The notes: generated by a model not told the origin, from the letters alone. 64,000 bases of DNA from Lachnospiraceae bacterium (GCA_021628825.1 JAJXRY010000001.1:186001-250000), one strand, 5' to 3'; shown: positions 1 through 9,467, numbered from the stretch's first letter. Program-made: numbers and translations.

Positions 1-1182
1 ACGCTTCCTTCCGAACTGGAAGGGCAGGTGGAACTGCTGGTCATCAGTCCCGGAGTTCCGATTGATTCCGATATGGTGGTTTCCTTTGAAAAAAGAGGGA
101 TTCCGGTATGGGGAGAGATCGAGCTTGCCTATGCTTTTTCTAAGGGCGAGGTGATTGCCATTACCGGCACAAACGGAAAGACCACGACAACAACGCTTGT
201 CGGTGAGATTATGAGTGTGTACAAACCGTCCGTTTTTGTTGTGGGAAACATTGGAAATCCTTATACGGATATTGCGATGGACACGAAGGAAGATTCCGTG
301 GTGGTTGCGGAGATCAGCAGCTTCCAGCTGGAGACGATCCACACCTTTGCGCCGAAGGTATCCGCAATCTTAAATATTACACCGGATCATTTGAACCGTC
401 ACCACACCATGGAATGTTATGTGGAGACGAAGGAGAAGATTGCATCAAACCAGACGAAAGAGGATGTCTGTGTACTCAATTATGAGGATGCCTATACCAG
501 AGCATTTGGTGACAGATGCCCTGCCAAAGTGGTATTTTTCTCCTCAAAGAGAGAGCTTTCCGACGGACTTTTCCTTCAGGACGAAGAGATCATGCTTGCA
601 GAGAATGGAAAGAGTCAGAAGCTGATGAATATTCATGAAATGAATCTGGTTGGCTTGTGCAATGTGGAAAATGTGATGGCAGCGATTGCCATCTGCCGTG
701 CAATGGATGTTCCGATGGATGTGATTCTTGCAACGGTCCGCCAGTTTAAGGCAGTGGAACACCGGATTGAATTCGTCGCTACGAAGAACGGGGTAGATTA
801 TTACAACGATTCGAAGGGAACGAATCCGGATGCCGCCATTCAGGGAATCCGTGCCATGACAAAGCCCACCATCCTGATCGGAGGAGGCTATGACAAGCAG
901 AGCGAATACGATGAATGGATTGAGAATTTTGATGGCAAGGTAAAGGCTTTCGTCCTCATCGGTCAGACGAGGGATAAAATAGCAGAGTGTGCAAGAAAGC
1001 ATGGGGTTTCGAATATTATTCTTGCAGATACGTTTGAAGAAGCGTTTGAGATCTGCGTACAGAATGCCGTTCCGGGAGACGCCGTGTTATTGTCTCCGGC
1101 ATGTGCAAGTTGGGGAATGTTCCCGAACTACGAGGTTCGCGGCAAGATGTTTAAAGAGATGGTTCATAAATTAGGAGAGTAG
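1..1182 (+). CDS. murD: UDP-N-acetylmuramoyl-L-alanine--D-glutamate ligase, 5' end missing
   Basis: This cytoplasmic Mur ligase adds D-glutamate to UDP-MurNAc-L-alanine using ATP in peptidoglycan precursor synthesis. The frame is open from base 1, so the gene begins upstream of the window; about 393 residues are seen against a usual 450, so roughly the first 60 are missing. The ATP-binding loop GTNGKTTTTT is present, followed by the Mur-ligase central motifs (ITPDHLNRH) and the C-terminal YNDSKGTNPDA and SPACASWGMF signatures. The stop lies 3 bases before the TTG start of the ftsW/spoVE gene, so the two are almost certainly co-transcribed. A GTG at 28 is internal and is not the true start. 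Confidence 0.95.
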   Translation, partial: TLPSELEGQVELLVISPGVPIDSDMVVSFEKRGIPVWGEIELAYAFSKGEVIAITGTNGKTTTTTLVGEIMSVYKPSVFVVGNIGNPYTDIAMDTKEDSVVVAEISSFQLETIHTFAPKVSAILNITPDHLNRHHTMECYVETKEKIASNQTKEDVCVLNYEDAYTRAFGDRCPAKVVFFSSKRELSDGLFLQDEEIMLAENGKSQKLMNIHEMNLVGLCNVENVMAAIAICRAMDVPMDVILATVRQFKAVEHRIEFVATKNGVDYYNDSKGTNPDAAIQGIRAMTKPTILIGGGYDKQSEYDEWIENFDGKVKAFVLIGQTRDKIAECARKHGVSNIILADTFEEAFEICVQNAVPGDAVLLSPACASWGMFPNYEVRGKMFKEMVHKLGE

Positions 1183-1185
1183 GTT

Positions 1186-2351
1186 TTGTCAATGGACAGA
1201 TTTAAGAGAGGATCACGTAAAAATCAGGAATCCTTTTCCGATTATACGTTGCTTTTTATTGTGTTGTTTTTGCTGGCGTTTGGTCTTGTCATGCTGTATT
1301 CGACCAGTGCCTATGATGCAAATCTGACCTATAATGATTCCACTTATTTGTTCCGCAAGCAGATTTTTTCGACGCTGGCGGGTCTTGTTGTGCTGTTTAT
1401 TGTGTCTCACCTGCCGTATCATATCTGGGAGCGGTTCGCAGTGTTAGGGTATGGTGTATCGGTCGCTTTGATTCTTCTGATTATTCCGTTTGGTATTGAA
1501 GCAAACGGTGCGAAGCGGTGGCTGCGAGTGTTCGGTGTTTCCCTGCAGCCGGCGGAGGTAGCAAAGCTTGCCATGATTCTGTTCCTGGCATACCTCATCT
1601 GTAAGCTGGGAAGGAATATCCGTACCATGAAGGGATTCTTTGTGGTGCTGGGATCCGCAGTGCCGATGAGCGGACTCATCTATGTGATTACACGAAACTT
1701 AAGTTCTGCAATTATTATTATGGGAATTGCGGCTGTCATGCTTTTTGTAGCCTGTCCGGATTATAAGCGGTTCATTATTCTGGGGATTATCGGGATAGCA
1801 GGCGTGGCAGCGGTTGTCTTTCTGATTATAGAAAAATGTCTGAAGGCGGAAGCGTTGGTGGTTTCCGTGGAGAGCGTATTCTGGCATGGAGAGATCCGGA
1901 GGCTTATGCAAGCGGCAAGGGCTTCCAGACCCTGCAGGCGCTATATGCGATCGGTTCCGGAGGAATCCTTGGTAAGGGTCTTGGACAGAGTATGCAGAAG
2001 CTTGGTTTCCTTCCGGAAGCACAGAATGATATGATCTTTTCCATTATCTGTGAAGAACTGGGGCTGTTTGGTGCCATTGCAGTTTTACTGATGTTTATTC
2101 TGCTGATCTGGCGTTGCATGATTATTGCCAACAACGCACCGGATCTGTTTGGAGCACTTTTGGTTGTCGGGGTAATGGGACACATTGCGATTCAGGTAAT
2201 CCTGAATGTGGCGGTGGTCACTAATACCATTCCCAACACCGGTATTTCCCTTCCGTTCATCAGCTACGGAGGATCGTCGGTGATGTTTCTTCTTGCGGAG
2301 ATTGGCATTGTGTTCAGTGTCGGCAGAGGAATCCGATTGAAAGACCTCTAG
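1186..2351 (+). CDS. ftsW: FtsW/RodA/SpoVE family lipid II polymerase/flippase (frame break)
   Basis: This SEDS-family multi-pass membrane protein works in septal or spore-cortex peptidoglycan synthesis. The N-terminal part has a short basic tail and several membrane segments with the family motifs GANGAKRWL and LQPAEVAK. The C-terminal part has GLGQSMQKLGFLPEAQNDMIFS and PFISYGGSS-type sequence. The reading frame breaks at an A-run near 1830-1835 (one base apparently lost). Rejoined, it gives about 388 residues, normal for the family. Start is TTG 1186 or ATG 1192. It sits between murD and murA; a murG gene, often next in Firmicutes, is absent here. FtsW and SpoVE cannot be told apart by sequence alone. 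Confidence 0.88.
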
Positions 2352-2426
2352 TACAAGATAACTTTTTCTTTCACATCTACATAGTATAAAGTAGGTCATA
2401 CTTTAAACCGGAAGGTGTTGGAAGAA

Positions 2427-3743
2427 GTGGATGCAATTCATATCAGAGGTGGAAATGCCCTTTTCGGGGAAACAACGATACAAGGCTCAAAAAATGCGGT
2501 ACTGCCGGTTATGGCGGCTGCCCTTTTGATCAATGATGTGTGTACCATTGAGAACTGTCCGAGAATTCTGGATGTGGAGCATATGAAGAATCTGCTGCAA
2601 TCCCTTGGCTGTAAGGTAAACCGGAGCAACCGGGCCATTACCATTGATGCTTCCTGCCTTACGGATCTGACGGTGCAGCAGGAGGCAATCCGGAATGAGA
2701 ACGTTACCTGTATGCGCTCCTCCATCATGCTTCTTGGTGCGATGCTGGGAAGGATCGGGGAGGTTTCCCTTGCATATCCCGGCGGATGTGTCATCGGAGA
2801 GCGGCCCATCGACCTTCATATCCGTTCCTTAAAGAAGATGGGTGTGGAGTTTTATGAGGAAGAGGGATACTTCCGTGCTTATACGAGGGGCTTAAAGGGA
2901 GCGGTGATCCGGCTTCCGGTAGCCAGCGTGGGAGCAACCGAAAATGTCATTCTGGCAGCCGTAAAGGCCAGGGGTGTCACCGTACTTCAGAATGCCGCGA
3001 AAGAGCCCGAGATCATAGCCTTATGCGAATTTCTGATAAAAGCCGGAGCTATCATCGAGGGAACCGGAACGGATACCCTGCTGATTAAAGGCCTGGAAGA
3101 ACTGCATGGCATTACCTACCGGGTTCCGGCCGACCGGATTGTGGCAGGCACGTATCTTTTTAGCGTATTAGGGACCGGAGGGCATGTGTTCTTACGGGAT
3201 GCGCCGGTACAGCATATGCATGCCGTATTGAAAAAGGCAGTGGAAATGGGGGCAAGAATTGCCATTTCCAGGGAAGGAATGTCCGTCATGGCAGATGCTG
3301 TCCGGAATGCCATTCCTTATACAAAGACCGAAATTTACCCGGGCTTTCCGACCGATATGCAGTCACCGCTGATGGCGGTTCTGACGAGGGCATCGGGGTT
3401 AAGCCTTATTGAAGAAACGATTTTTGAAAACCGTTTTCAGGTTGTGCCACAGCTGCAAAGTATGGGCGCGGATATCGAGCTTTTAAGTGAGCATAAGGCG
3501 TTGATTCACGGCGTGCCGAAGCTTTATGGCAGGGAGGTTAATGCCATGGAACTGCGGGGCGGAGCAGCATTGATTATCGCAGGCTGTATGGCGGATGGCG
3601 AGACGGTCATTTATAACAAACATTTTATTGAACGTGGATATGAGGATGTCTGCCGGGATTACCGGAATCTTGGTGTGAACATTTATATAGGTAAGGATAC
3701 GGATGGCAAAGAAAAAGAAACGCAAACCAGTCCAAAAGAATAA
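2427..3743 (+). CDS. murA: UDP-N-acetylglucosamine 1-carboxyvinyltransferase
   Basis: MurA transfers enolpyruvate from PEP to UDP-GlcNAc, the first committed step of peptidoglycan synthesis, in the cytoplasm. The sequence shows the N-terminal substrate site GSKNAVLP, the active-site loop PGGCVIGERPIDLH carrying the catalytic cysteine that fosfomycin targets, and the late RGGAALIIAG motif. GTG 2427 is chosen as start because a GGAAGG ribosome site lies about 10 bases upstream and the protein then begins like other MurA proteins; GTG 2415 is an in-frame alternative. The 3' end overlaps the divIB start by 41 bases. Its place in the dcw cluster in front of divIB and ftsZ is usual for Clostridia. 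Confidence 0.95.
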   Translation: MDAIHIRGGNALFGETTIQGSKNAVLPVMAAALLINDVCTIENCPRILDVEHMKNLLQSLGCKVNRSNRAITIDASCLTDLTVQQEAIRNENVTCMRSSIMLLGAMLGRIGEVSLAYPGGCVIGERPIDLHIRSLKKMGVEFYEEEGYFRAYTRGLKGAVIRLPVASVGATENVILAAVKARGVTVLQNAAKEPEIIALCEFLIKAGAIIEGTGTDTLLIKGLEELHGITYRVPADRIVAGTYLFSVLGTGGHVFLRDAPVQHMHAVLKKAVEMGARIAISREGMSVMADAVRNAIPYTKTEIYPGFPTDMQSPLMAVLTRASGLSLIEETIFENRFQVVPQLQSMGADIELLSEHKALIHGVPKLYGREVNAMELRGGAALIIAGCMADGETVIYNKHFIERGYEDVCRDYRNLGVNIYIGKDTDGKEKETQTSPKE

Positions 3744-4545
3744 AACGAAGATCAGAGCATTGCCCCAAGCAAAACCCACTGAAAAAAGCAGCAGAAAAGC
3801 ATTGGACGGAGGCTTTTTCCGGAATCATAAGAGTATTTTTTTATTATTTTGGGAATTGTTTTCCTTCTGCTTCTGGGATTGCTTTTCGGATATCAGTATA
3901 TTCTCGATAATTATACGGTAACGACCTCTTATGTGGAGGGAAATGTGCACTATACCGATGAAGAGATTCTGGATATGGTCATGGCAGGGCGTTATGGAAA
4001 TAATTCCCTGTTTTTGTCCATGAAATACAGGAACAAGAGTATTTCCGATGTCCCCTTTGTTGAGAAAATGGATGTTTCCGTTGTCGATCCGCATACCATC
4101 AAAATCGAGGTGTATGAGAAAGCCCTTGCCGGTTATGTGGAATATCTCGAAAATTACATGTATTTTTGACAAAGATGGTATCGTGGTAGAAAGCTCGAAT
4201 GAGAAAACAAAGGGTATTCCGCTTGTGACGGGGTTACAGTTTGACCATGTGGTGCTGTATGAGCCGCTTCCGGTGGATAACCCGGAGATCTTCAAGTCCA
4301 TTTTAAGTATTACACAGTTGGTCAATAAGTACAATTTGTCCATTGACCGTATTTACTTTGGCAGTGACAATACCCTTACCCTTTATTTTGATGAGGTGCG
4401 GGTGGCTCTTGGAAATGCAACCGATCTGGATGAAAAGCTGATGAAGCTGCAGTATATGCTTCCGGAACTGGAGGGCAAAAGCGGCGTGCTCCGAATGGAG
4501 AATTACACTGAAGAAACGAAAAACATTTCGTTCGAGCCGGATTAG
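3703..4545 (+). CDS. divIB: Cell division protein DivIB/FtsQ (two frame breaks)
   Basis: DivIB is a single-pass membrane division protein that, with FtsL and DivIC, links the Z ring to septal wall synthesis. A lysine-rich cytoplasmic tail (about 45 residues) is followed by one hydrophobic segment (IVFLLLLGLLFGY). The POTRA domain follows, where the protein positions nascent polypeptide-like partners (TSYVEGNVHYTDEEIL), and then the beta domain. The frame breaks at a T-run near 3838-3846 and again at a T-run near 4163-4167. Removing one base at the second site restores YMYFDKDGIVVESS. The length after correction is about 280 residues. It overlaps murA and precedes ftsZ, the standard position. 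Confidence 0.85.
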
Positions 4546-4591
4546 AAAGCAGAGAAAGAGAAATTTGTTATAAAATTCTTCAAATTAACTG

Positions 4592-4621
4592 TTGATAATT
4601 AGTTCAAAAAAATTATATGAT
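4592..4621 (+). promoter_or_regulatory. Likely vegetative promoter of ftsZ
   Basis: TTGATA at 4592-4597 and TATGAT at 4616-4621 are separated by 18 bases, a near-consensus sigma-A promoter. It lies in the AT-rich gap between divIB and ftsZ, about 90 bases before the ftsZ start, so ftsZ can be made apart from the upstream mur genes. Inferred from sequence only. Confidence 0.55.
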
Positions 4622-4707
4622 AAGCTATATGAGTTATTATGCTGAGAGAGGAACAGGTTTTGGTGTAGCCTGTTGGAGTTTATTCGGGATTGAAGGAGGA
4701 AGTACCT

Positions 4708-5922
4708 TTGCTGGAAATTAAAACAAATGACGCAGGAGCCGCTGCTAAGATTATCGTTGTTGGTGTTGGTGGAGCAGGCAATAATGCAGTCAATCGAATG
4801 ATAGATGAGAATATTGTAGGTGTGGAATTCGTAGGAATCAACACGGACAAGCAGGCCTTACAGCTTTGTAAGGCATCGAAAGTTCTTCAGATTGGAGAGA
4901 AGCTGACGAAGGGACTTGGCGCCGGTGCGAAGCCCGAAATCGGTGAGAAGGCTGCCGAAGAAAGCAGCGAAGAGATCGCAGCAGCATTAAAGGGTGCAGA
5001 CATGGTATTCGTTACCTGTGGTATGGGTGGCGGTACCGGTACAGGAGCAGCTCCGGTTGTAGCGAAGCTTGCCAAGGATATGGGAATCCTTACCGTAGGT
5101 GTTGTTACGAAGCCTTTCCGTTTTGAAGCAAAGACACGTATGATGAATGCGATCGGCGGTATTTCCAAGATTAAAGAGAACGTAGATACCCTGATTGTCA
5201 TCCCGAATGATAAATTACTTGAGATTGTAGACCGTCGGACAACCATGCCCGATGCTCTTAAGAAAGCAGATGAAGTTTTACAGCAGGCTGTACAGGGAAT
5301 CACAGACCTGATTAATGTACCTGCCATCATTAACCTTGACTTTGCCGATGTCCAGACCGTTATGAAGGACAAGGGTATTGCTCATATCGGTATCGGTACC
5401 GGTAAGGGTGATGATAAGGCGAGCGAAGCAGTCAAGATGGCTGTGGAAAGCCCGTTACTGGATACCACGATTTCCGGTGCATCCCATGTCATCATCAATG
5501 TATCCGGTGATATTTCACTGGCAGATGCATCCGATGCAGCAAGCTATGTTCAGGAACTGGCAGGAGACGATGTGAATATTATCTTCGGTGCCATGTACGA
5601 TGAGTCAAAGACCGATAGCTGTACGATTACCGTTATCGCTACCGGTCTGGAAGATGATACCATTCCGACGAATAAGCCGGTATCCGGATTTGGTACTTTC
5701 GCAGGAAAGTATGTGAAGCCGGTAACACCGAACATTTCCTTAAAGACCATGACGACTCCGACTGCGAAGCCGTCCGAAATCAATATCATTCCCGGAAGCA
5801 GCACTCCGACCGGAGCAACCGCACCGATGCATCCCATTCAGGGAATTACAAGCCCTGGGGACATCCGCAGCAATGTAACCGAGAAGCCGATCAAGATTCC
5901 GGATTTCCTTCAGAAGAAGTAG
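4708..5922 (+). CDS. ftsZ: Cell division GTPase FtsZ
   Basis: FtsZ is the tubulin-like GTPase that polymerises at midcell to form the Z ring. The tubulin signature [10 protein letters not shown], the N-terminal nucleotide-binding [14 protein letters not shown] and the T7 loop NLDFADV are all intact. A variable linker (residues about 320-390) leads to the C-terminal anchor [10 protein letters not shown] that binds FtsA/SepF. TTG 4708 is preferred as start because AAGGAGG lies 8 bases upstream; the in-frame TTG at 4690 would include the ribosome site itself. The protein is 404 residues, normal for the family. The gene is unbroken and ends before a strong terminator. Confidence 0.97.
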   Translation: MLEIKTNDAGAAAKIIVVGVGGAGNNAVNRMIDENIVGVEFVGINTDKQALQLCKASKVLQIGEKLTKGLGAGAKPEIGEKAAEESSEEIAAALKGADMVFVTCGMGGGTGTGAAPVVAKLAKDMGILTVGVVTKPFRFEAKTRMMNAIGGISKIKENVDTLIVIPNDKLLEIVDRRTTMPDALKKADEVLQQAVQGITDLINVPAIINLDFADVQTVMKDKGIAHIGIGTGKGDDKASEAVKMAVESPLLDTTISGASHVIINVSGDISLADASDAASYVQELAGDDVNIIFGAMYDESKTDSCTITVIATGLEDDTIPTNKPVSGFGTFAGKYVKPVTPNISLKTMTTPTAKPSEINIIPGSSTPTGATAPMHPIQGITSPGDIRSNVTEKPIKIPDFLQKK

Positions 5923-5956
5923 GGGTATAAAAATAACGTTCATAAGAAAAATTTTT

Positions 5957-5987
5957 AAAGACCTTGCAGAGATGCAAGGTCTTTTCA
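5957..5987 (+). terminator. Rho-independent terminator after ftsZ
   Basis: AAAGACCTTGCA, a 4-base loop and TGCAAGGTCTTTT form a 12-bp perfect stem with a short T-run, 35 bases behind the ftsZ stop. The T-run is followed directly by a repeat element that starts with CATGTAGAGCACTTA. Confidence 0.85.
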
Positions 5988-6129
5988 TGTAGAGCACTTA
6001 GTGAAGACGAGCCAAAGGCGAAGTCTGAGGTTAGTGCGAACGGTACCCGTCCACTTAATGAGACCGAGCGAAGCGAAGGACAAATTTAGTGGAGCGGGTA
6101 CATGTAGAGCACTTAGCGAAAACGAGCTT
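5986..6129. repeat. Hairpin-forming intergenic repeat, copy A
   Basis: This is a roughly 125-bp unit that starts at CATGTAGAGCACTTAG and ends where the same 15-mer begins again at 6110. Inside are two nested inverted repeats: GCACTTA with TTAGTGC around an AGAC/GTCT pair, and GTACCCG/CGGGTAC enclosing CCACTTAA/TTTAGTGG. A related copy lies at 11512-11646. Both copies follow a terminator T-run directly. No coding capacity is seen. Confidence 0.75.
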
Positions 6130-6134
6130 AAATC

Positions 6135-6218
6135 GCACCAGCATACTTTTACTGCCAGAGCTGGACTCCGGAACTTCTAAGTCCCTGCGTAAGCTCCGGC
6201 AGTAAAGTATGGTGGTGC
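6135..6218. repeat. Long imperfect inverted repeat (possible structured RNA or MITE remnant)
   Basis: The arm at 6135-6156 (starting GCACCAGCATAC) pairs almost perfectly with the arm at 6198-6218 (ending TATGGTGGTGC). They enclose about 40 bases that contain a second smaller dyad (GAGCTGGACT with AGTCC and AGCTC). It lies between repeat copy A and spoIIGA and shows no open frame. Confidence 0.6.
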
Positions 6219-6359
6219 TTGAAGAGTTTCATGCTTTATACGAATAACCGGATGTCGAATCCTGCGACAAATGCCCCTCTCTTTGGTCTCTCCTTTGACA
6301 AATTTGGAACCCCTTCATGTTTATAATGAAGGTCAGGGAGGTGAGAAAACAGGCAGACC

Positions 6360-7168
6360 GTGAAAAACAGTTTATATAGAAAAATGTGTTCCTGCTGAAT
6401 CTGGTAATGAATTTTTTTACCTTTTTTTCGGCTGACCGGGTTTATCTTAAGAAAGTCCACCACTTTGTTAAGAATCCTTCTGGGAAGTGCGGCTGGTGCG
6501 TTGTGTTATTGCATCAGCGTCTGTTTTTTAAAGGCAGTCAAGGCCTTCTGATGGTTGTTGCGATGCTGCCGGTATCGGTGCTGGGGTGCTTCTTCGTATT
6601 CAAGGGGAAAACGATTTATGAAGTTTTAAGGCACACCGGATATCTGTATTGTGTTGCATTCTTTCTGGGCGGAGGCTTGTTGTTTTTTTGCAAAGACAAA
6701 TTCCGTTCCTGCAGCAGATGAAAAAGCTCTGCCATTCTGATATTGGTTTGTGCAGGAGGGATGTACGAGGGAGGAAGAGCACTGGTACGGTTTCTGCAAA
6801 AGAGAAAGGAAAATCCGTTCTGTACCGTAATCCTTCAGGGAGTTTCTGAAGAGCTTCAGGTAAAGGCCTTAATCGATACGGGGAACGGACTGCGGGAGCC
6901 GGTGTCCGGAAGGAGTGTTTCCATTCTGGAGGAAGAGGTTTTTAAGAAGATGAAGGAACATCTGCTTCCGGAAAAGCTGAAGGTCATTCCCTATCATAGT
7001 GTGGGAAAGGCACACGGTATCATGATGGGAATGGAAGTATCCAATATTAAAATCAGAACCGATGACGGGGAAAAGGAGCTGCCGGAGGGGATTCTGGCAA
7101 TGTATCAGGGAAAGCTGTCCGAAAGCGGCAGTTATCAGATGATTCTGTCCCCTGAATGGATCTCATAG
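6360..7168 (+). CDS. spoIIGA: Sigma-E processing peptidase SpoIIGA (several frame breaks)
   Basis: SpoIIGA is a membrane-embedded aspartic protease that cleaves pro-sigma-E in the mother cell. The N-terminal membrane part is recognisable (VFLLNLVMNFFTFF, then further hydrophobic helices), and the C-terminal domain carries the catalytic motif ALIDTGNGL. The gene is split by at least four frame breaks: A-runs at 6363-6367 and 6380-6384, and sites near 6452, 6548 and 6690-6745. Dropping one A at each of the first two restores a start MKTVYIENVF at GTG 6360. It lies directly before sigE, its substrate, as in all spore formers. The start is the least certain part. Confidence 0.82.
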
Positions 7169-7225
7169 AACAAAAAGGGAAATGGAAAAAGTAATGGAAA
7201 TGTGTGTGTAGGAGGAGAAGAAAAA

Positions 7226-7966
7226 ATGGTTTTTAAAGTTGCAATTCCGGGGAAAATACAATTTAAAATGTATCGGAAGGAGCCTGGGTTTTTCCTGACA
7301 AGACAGGGAGATATTCATTATATCGGAGGCTCGGAGGTACTGCCTCCACCGCTGGAAACGGAAAAGGAAAATGCGGTGATCAGCGATCTGGGAACTGAGT
7401 ATGAGGAAGAGGCAAAGTCGATCCTGATTGAACATAATCTGCGGCTGGTCGTGTATATTGCCAAGAAGTTTGACAACACGGGAGTGGGCGTGGAGGATCT
7501 GATTTCGATCGGAACGATCGGCCTGATCAAGTCCATTAACACGTTTGATCCGGATAAAAATATCAAGCTGGCAACCTATGCGTCGCGCTGCATTGAGAAT
7601 GAAATTCTCATGTACTTAAGAAGAAATAACAAGACCAAGATGGAGGTATCCATTGACGAGCCCTTGAATGTGGACTGGGACGGCAACGAGCTGCTGCTTT
7701 CGGATATCCTTGGAACCGATGAGGATATTATTTATAAGGACATTGAGGATGAAGTAGAACGCAAGCTTCTTCTTAAGGCGGTTGATAAGCTTTCGGAACG
7801 GGAAAAGACGATCATCAATCTGCGTTTTGGACTCGGCAGCAGCAACGGAGAGGAGCTGACGCAGAAGGAGGTTGCAGAGCTTCTTGGCATCTCCCAGTCG
7901 TATATTTCGAGGCTTGAGAAAAAGATCATGAAGCGTTTAAAAAGGGAGATGATGCGGGAGGCTTAA
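7226..7966 (+). CDS. sigE: Sporulation sigma factor SigE (pro-sigma-E)
   Basis: SigE is the early mother-cell sigma factor, made as an inactive precursor and processed by SpoIIGA. ATG 7226 is chosen because GGAGGAG lies 8 bases upstream. An N-terminal pro-region of about 25-30 residues comes first. Region 2 ([18 protein letters not shown] and [13 protein letters not shown]) and region 4 with its helix-turn-helix ([22 protein letters not shown]) follow. The 246-residue length and the [17 protein letters not shown] segment are typical of SigE. The gene is unbroken and sits between spoIIGA and sigG. Confidence 0.95.
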   Translation: MVFKVAIPGKIQFKMYRKEPGFFLTRQGDIHYIGGSEVLPPPLETEKENAVISDLGTEYEEEAKSILIEHNLRLVVYIAKKFDNTGVGVEDLISIGTIGLIKSINTFDPDKNIKLATYASRCIENEILMYLRRNNKTKMEVSIDEPLNVDWDGNELLLSDILGTDEDIIYKDIEDEVERKLLLKAVDKLSEREKTIINLRFGLGSSNGEELTQKEVAELLGISQSYISRLEKKIMKRLKREMMREA

Positions 7967-7996
7967 GATCTGCCTGATAGTCAAAGTGGTACGATA

Positions 7997-8230
7997 TTAA
8001 CACTTGATGTCCACAATAATAACATCGGGACCGATCTGTTTGATGTCTTTATAGGGAATGCAGTAGTCCGGTTCGCAGCACAAAAAGTTCAGAAACTTGT
8101 TTCCGTTTGGAACAAACAGCTTGCGGATCTGACCGCTGCATTCATCAAATTCAAGGTCGGATACCTTTCCGAGCCGCTGACAGTTCCGTAAGTTTATGAC
8201 ATCCATGCACTTTAATTCAGAAAATAACAT
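7997..8230 (-). CDS. YlmC/YmxH family PRC-barrel protein
   Basis: This 77-residue protein begins MLFSELKCMDVINL and contains LGKVSDLEFDECSGQI and YKDIKQIGPDVIIV. These match the small YlmC/YmxH sporulation-associated family with a PRC-barrel fold. The function is not known; members are found near sigE/sigG or dcw genes. The start ATG (8228-8230 read on the minus strand) has AGGTGAT 5 bases upstream. Here it lies on the strand opposite to sigE and sigG, converging with sigE and divergent from sigG, so it has its own promoter or is read against the sporulation genes. Confidence 0.8.
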   Translation of the reverse strand: MLFSELKCMDVINLRNCQRLGKVSDLEFDECSGQIRKLFVPNGNKFLNFLCCEPDYCIPYKDIKQIGPDVIIVDIKC

Positions 8231-8446
8231 GAGAATCACCTGGAAGGTCTTCTTACTGATTATGATATGCAGCTTACAGGAGAAAGGAACGCTAACTGGA
8301 ACGAGGTACGAGTGAACAGTAACGAAGGAATTCTGCTGACTCTGCAAAAGGAGAAGTGTCCTGTATAAAAAAATGAAATATGGTGAATGATTTCTAATAT
8401 CAGTGCTTTTGCGCAAAGCAGAGAGTACGGGAAAGGAGTCATACAC

Positions 8447-9229
8447 ATGGTGCAGGGAAAGGTGGAGATCTGTGGTGTCAATACATCCAAGCTTCCGGTA
8501 GTAAAAAGTACGCAGCAGGATCAGTTCTTTGAGCGGATCAAGCAGGGAGATGAACAGGCAAGGCAGGAATATATTGAAGGAAATCTGCGGCTTGTCTTAA
8601 GTGTAATCAAACGTTTTGCAGGGAGTAACGAAAATGTGGATGATCTGTTTCAGATCGGCTGTATCGGTCTGATCAAGGCAATCGATAACTTTGATACGAC
8701 GCTGAATGTGAAGTTCAGTACGTATGCAGTGCCAATGATCATTGGCGAGATCCGGCGTTTTTTACGGGATAACAGCAGTATCCGCGTCAGCAGGTCTTTG
8801 AAGGATACCGCCTATAAAGCCATTTATGCGAAAGAGACCATGATGAAAAACAGCATGCGGGAGCCAACCCTGCAGGAGATTGCCACGGAGATTGGTATTC
8901 CTAAGGAAGATATTGTGTATGCGCTCGATGCCATACAGAATCCGATGAGTCTGTATGAGCCGGTGTTTTCGGATAATGGAGATACCCTCTATGTCATGGA
9001 TCAGATCAGCGATAAGAAGAACCGTGAGGACCGGTGGGTAGAAGAAATTTCATTAAGTGAGGCCATGAAGAAGCTTGGTATGCGGGAGTATGAGATCATC
9101 TCCTTACGCTTCTTTGAAGGAAAAACCCAGATGGAGGTGGCAGATCTCATTGGGATTTCCCAGGCACAGGTATCACGCCTTGAAAAAGAATGCGTTGCGG
9201 ATTATGAAAAAAACTATCTGATTGCATAG
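8447..9229 (+). CDS. sigG: Sporulation sigma factor SigG
   Basis: SigG is the late forespore sigma factor. The start at ATG 8447 (AAAGGAG 8 bases upstream) gives a 260-residue protein whose N-terminus KVEICGVNTSKLPVV is the hallmark of SigG and is the region bound by SpoIIAB-type regulators. Region 2 (DDLFQIGCIGLIKAIDNFD and KFSTYAVPMIIGEIRRFLRD) and the region 4 helix-turn-helix (TQMEVADLIGISQAQVSRLEKE) are intact. It follows sigE with ylmC in between on the other strand. Confidence 0.96.
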   Translation: MVQGKVEICGVNTSKLPVVKSTQQDQFFERIKQGDEQARQEYIEGNLRLVLSVIKRFAGSNENVDDLFQIGCIGLIKAIDNFDTTLNVKFSTYAVPMIIGEIRRFLRDNSSIRVSRSLKDTAYKAIYAKETMMKNSMREPTLQEIATEIGIPKEDIVYALDAIQNPMSLYEPVFSDNGDTLYVMDQISDKKNREDRWVEEISLSEAMKKLGMREYEIISLRFFEGKTQMEVADLIGISQAQVSRLEKECVADYEKNYLIA

Positions 9230-9300
9230 AGGTACAGAAGTTACAGTTCACACAGCAGCCACACACTTGCTGTCAGACAATGATTTTACCTGGATTTTAC

Positions 9301-9329
9301 TTGTAAAATTGTATCAGGCATGGTATTGT
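9301..9329 (+). promoter_or_regulatory. Likely promoter of the oadB leader
   Basis: TTGTAA at 9301-9306 and TATTGT at 9324-9329 are 17 bases apart, with an extended-10 TG just before. The predicted transcript would begin a few bases before the structured leader at 9345. Confidence 0.5.
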
Positions 9330-9344
9330 TTTGGAAAAGAACAT

Positions 9345-9467
9345 GGATATAGGGGAGTAGTCAGTACAGAGCTTTCTGTATGATTAAATCAACAGCAAGT
9401 CTGTGGTGTTCCGATATACGGACACAGCATTCTGGTTTAATTTGAAATGACGAGACTTATATCTCTC
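9345..9467 (+). ncRNA. Riboswitch-like leader with attenuator upstream of oadB
   Basis: The outer stem P1 is formed by GGATATAG (9345-9352) and TTATATCT (9457-9464). Inside P1 lie GGGGAGTAG at the 5' side and GACGAGAC at the 3' side. They flank a hairpin (TCAGTACAG/CTGTATGA) and a longer arm closed by TTAAATC/GGTTTAA with an inner TCCG/CGGA hairpin. The 5' GGGGAGUAG plus 3' CGAGAC resemble, from memory, the yybP-ykoY (Mn2+) class. The downstream gene is a Na+ pump subunit, which would instead suit the Na+-sensing DUF1646 class. The 3' strand of P1 is also part of the terminator, so ligand binding would favour read-through (an ON switch). The class assignment is uncertain; the leader architecture is well supported. 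Confidence 0.62.

Noticed and set aside
544..1002. Long minus-strand frame inside murD
   Set aside because: It lies entirely opposite a conserved Mur ligase; shadow frame.
3838..4170. Possible programmed frameshifts in divIB
   Set aside because: The same kind of break occurs in dozens of unrelated genes at homopolymers, without slippery heptamers plus downstream structure common to them; error is simpler.
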